6,229 nt of DNA. Source: Nitrososphaerota archaeon (GTDB lineage: Archaea; Thermoproteota; Nitrososphaeria; Nitrososphaerales; UBA183). The notes under the pieces are model-generated. The model saw nothing but the letters and a program-made list of their open reading frames with translations. It made no database searches and was not told where the DNA came from. The stretch spans positions 1 through 6,229 of the forward strand of contig JAFLZI010000028.1 of assembly GCA_029785625.1 (NCBI GenBank), written 5' to 3'. Position numbers and translations under genes: made by a program. Positions 5,365 through 6,229 of the stretch are shown piece by piece; the stretch's first letter is position 1, and every line of letters starts with the position of its first letter.

Positions 5365-5838
5365 CTATGCCTGAACCTGCTTCCCCCGGCAGCGTTGGCA
5401 GAACTTCTCTTCGCCCGTCATCGGTTGGACGAAGAAAGAGTCCCTGTTTGCGCAGAGGAAGAGGGCTCCCCTGCCAGGGTCTTCGCTCTTGGTCCTCCTG
5501 TAGTTCTGCGTCCAGTACGCCTCCGTTAGGACCAGGTCGTTTCTCTCGCTCCCGATGCCCAGGTCCCAGGCGTAGCGCCTCGCCACCCTGACGTCGGCGT
5601 CCGTGACCTCCTGCTTACCCTGGAAAGCGCTCCGCACGAGCCCCTTGAGCCGGCCCGCGTCGGGCTCCTTCCCGTACCTTATCATCCGCGAGACATACCT
5701 ACCAGGACAGACATGAACGGCGACCGTCCCTCCTTCGACATACTCCATGACCGCCTTGCCGCCGCAGTGGGAGCATTTCGCTTCAGTGGCGAGCAGCGAC
5801 CGGGCCGTATCCGCCGCACTATTTTGCAGTGGATCCAC
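5365..5838 (-). CDS. Unrecognised six-cysteine protein, probably metal-binding
   Basis: I do not recognise this 157-residue protein. Cysteines sit in two groups: C22-SH-C25 and C44 near the N-terminus, and C129, then C147-QR-C150 at the C-terminus. Both CxxC pairs look like zinc-ribbon knuckles (KCSHCGGKA and FCQRCRGK). Between them is a soluble, charged region (60-120) with no membrane span. The stretch GALFLCANRDSFFVQP has the look of a conserved core. The start is GTG 5838, inside the last codons of the thioredoxin-like gene (20-bp overlap), so the two are likely translated together and may act together. Thiol-disulfide exchange with the partner, a metal-handling role or nucleic-acid binding are all possible. 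It is a real gene by its overlap and clean composition, but its function is unknown. Confidence 0.7.
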   Translation of the reverse strand: MDPLQNSAADTARSLLATEAKCSHCGGKAVMEYVEGGTVAVHVCPGRYVSRMIRYGKEPDAGRLKGLVRSAFQGKQEVTDADVRVARRYAWDLGIGSERNDLVLTEAYWTQNYRRTKSEDPGRGALFLCANRDSFFVQPMTGEEKFCQRCRGKQVQA

Positions 5839-6181
5839 CCTGGAAGTAGGGGCTGTTCAGGAGGTTGGCAACGGCCCGCCTCGTCAGTTCAACCCCTTCT
5901 GAGTAGCCGGTAAGGACGTGGCGGATGGTCCCATCCTGCATCTCAAGGAACACCTGTGGTATCAGATAGTCTTCCGACCAGTCTCCGTGGTTCCGGACGA
6001 GGTCGTCCGCGGCCTTCTCTTGGTCAGGCTTGTCGATGTCGTAGTCGTGGAAGCTCAGCCCTAGCCTGCCCGCGGCGTCCCTTACAGGCTCGACGGTGGT
6101 GGGATGACAGTGCGGGCACCAGGTCGCATGCACGACGTGGACCCCCTTCACCTGCGCTGTTCGGTCTTTCGATCCTTGCAT
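5819..6181 (-). CDS. Small thioredoxin-fold protein with a CPHC active site
   Basis: A 120-residue cytoplasmic thioredoxin-like protein, counted from ATG 6181. It has the strand VHVVHATW leading into the redox motif C22-PH-C25, a helix (28-42), the strand LSFHDYDID (42-50), the loop YLIPQVFLE with the expected cis-proline at 75, a glycine after the last strand (TGY, 91-93) and a C-terminal helix (97-109). CPHC is the motif of DsbA-type oxidases; glutaredoxin-like proteins have CPYC or similar. No signal peptide is seen, so it should act in the cytosol on disulfides or persulfides. The open frame also has an ATG at 6205, but the TTTTAAA box at 6205-6211 overlaps that codon and is 27 bp before ATG 6181, so the shorter form as a leaderless transcript is preferred. 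It overlaps the cysteine-rich gene by 20 bp, which suggests that protein as partner. Confidence 0.85.
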   Translation of the reverse strand: MQGSKDRTAQVKGVHVVHATWCPHCHPTTVEPVRDAAGRLGLSFHDYDIDKPDQEKAADDLVRNHGDWSEDYLIPQVFLEMQDGTIRHVLTGYSEGVELTRRAVANLLNSPYFQGGSTAK

Positions 6182-6204
6182 GTCCCAGGCAGCCGTCGCA
6201 TTCA

Positions 6205-6211
6205 TTTAAAA
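6205..6211 (-). promoter_or_regulatory. TATA box of the thioredoxin-like gene pair
   Basis: The minus strand reads TTTTAAA here, centred 27 bp before ATG 6181. It is the most A/T-rich spot in this part of the window. Its position would place the transcription start at or next to that ATG, which decides between the two in-frame start codons (6205 and 6181). Confidence 0.6.
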
Positions 6212-6229
6212 TTGACTGCGTCAGGCTGG

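Noticed and set aside
4798..5529. A 243-codon plus-strand open frame
   Set aside because: It is antisense to the ferredoxin and cysteine-protein genes, very rich in Pro, Leu and Arg, with no recognisable domain.
1..6229. CRISPR arrays, tRNA or rRNA genes, insertion sequences
   Set aside because: No regularly spaced repeats, tRNA arm patterns, transposase-like proteins or terminal inverted repeats were seen on either strand.

Overview
The window looks archaeal, from a GC-rich genome. The evidence is an archaeal-type class I fructose-bisphosphate aldolase and several genes with an A/T-rich TATA-like box about 24-27 bp before the start codon, with no room for a leader (leaderless transcription). 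Most other genes lie in tightly packed, overlapping pairs. A Thermoproteota-like (crenarchaeal or thaumarchaeal) source is a reasonable guess, because adjacent PfkA-type phosphofructokinase and class I aldolase genes are known from Thermoproteus tenax. The lineage cannot be fixed from this sequence.

Left part (1-1410), central carbon metabolism, rearranged. The minus strand carries the first 105 codons of a probable pyrophosphate-dependent 6-phosphofructokinase, which runs off the left edge. Upstream of it is about 280 bp of non-coding DNA and then the last 98 codons of a Glu/Leu-type dehydrogenase, probably glutamate dehydrogenase. That fragment stops abruptly in a short G-run (about 889-894). 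On the other side, facing the opposite way, is the C-terminal half of a 6-phosphofructokinase, also without its 5' part. Two 5'-truncated genes back to back at a microhomology point suggest a fold-back inversion or a chimeric molecule or assembly.

Middle (1411-2308). An intact class I fructose-bisphosphate aldolase gene has its own TATA box and a likely leaderless start. With the phosphofructokinase it would cover two successive glycolytic or gluconeogenic steps.

Right part (2311-6205), all on the minus strand. Transcription runs from the right edge leftwards: a small CPHC thioredoxin-fold protein overlapping an unrecognised six-cysteine, probably zinc-binding protein; a small protein that appears to fuse a VapB-antitoxin-like segment to a [3Fe-4S] ferredoxin domain; then a PadR regulator, an ABC ATPase and an ABC-2 permease. 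The last three form a classic regulated export operon (4-bp ATGA overlap, then a 1-8 bp gap). A 9-bp direct repeat at the padR start is a candidate autoregulatory operator. The operon ends tail-to-tail with the aldolase gene, 2 bp apart.

The points most worth a second look are the pfk/gdh fold-back junction, the antitoxin-ferredoxin fusion, and the thioredoxin/cysteine-protein pair.
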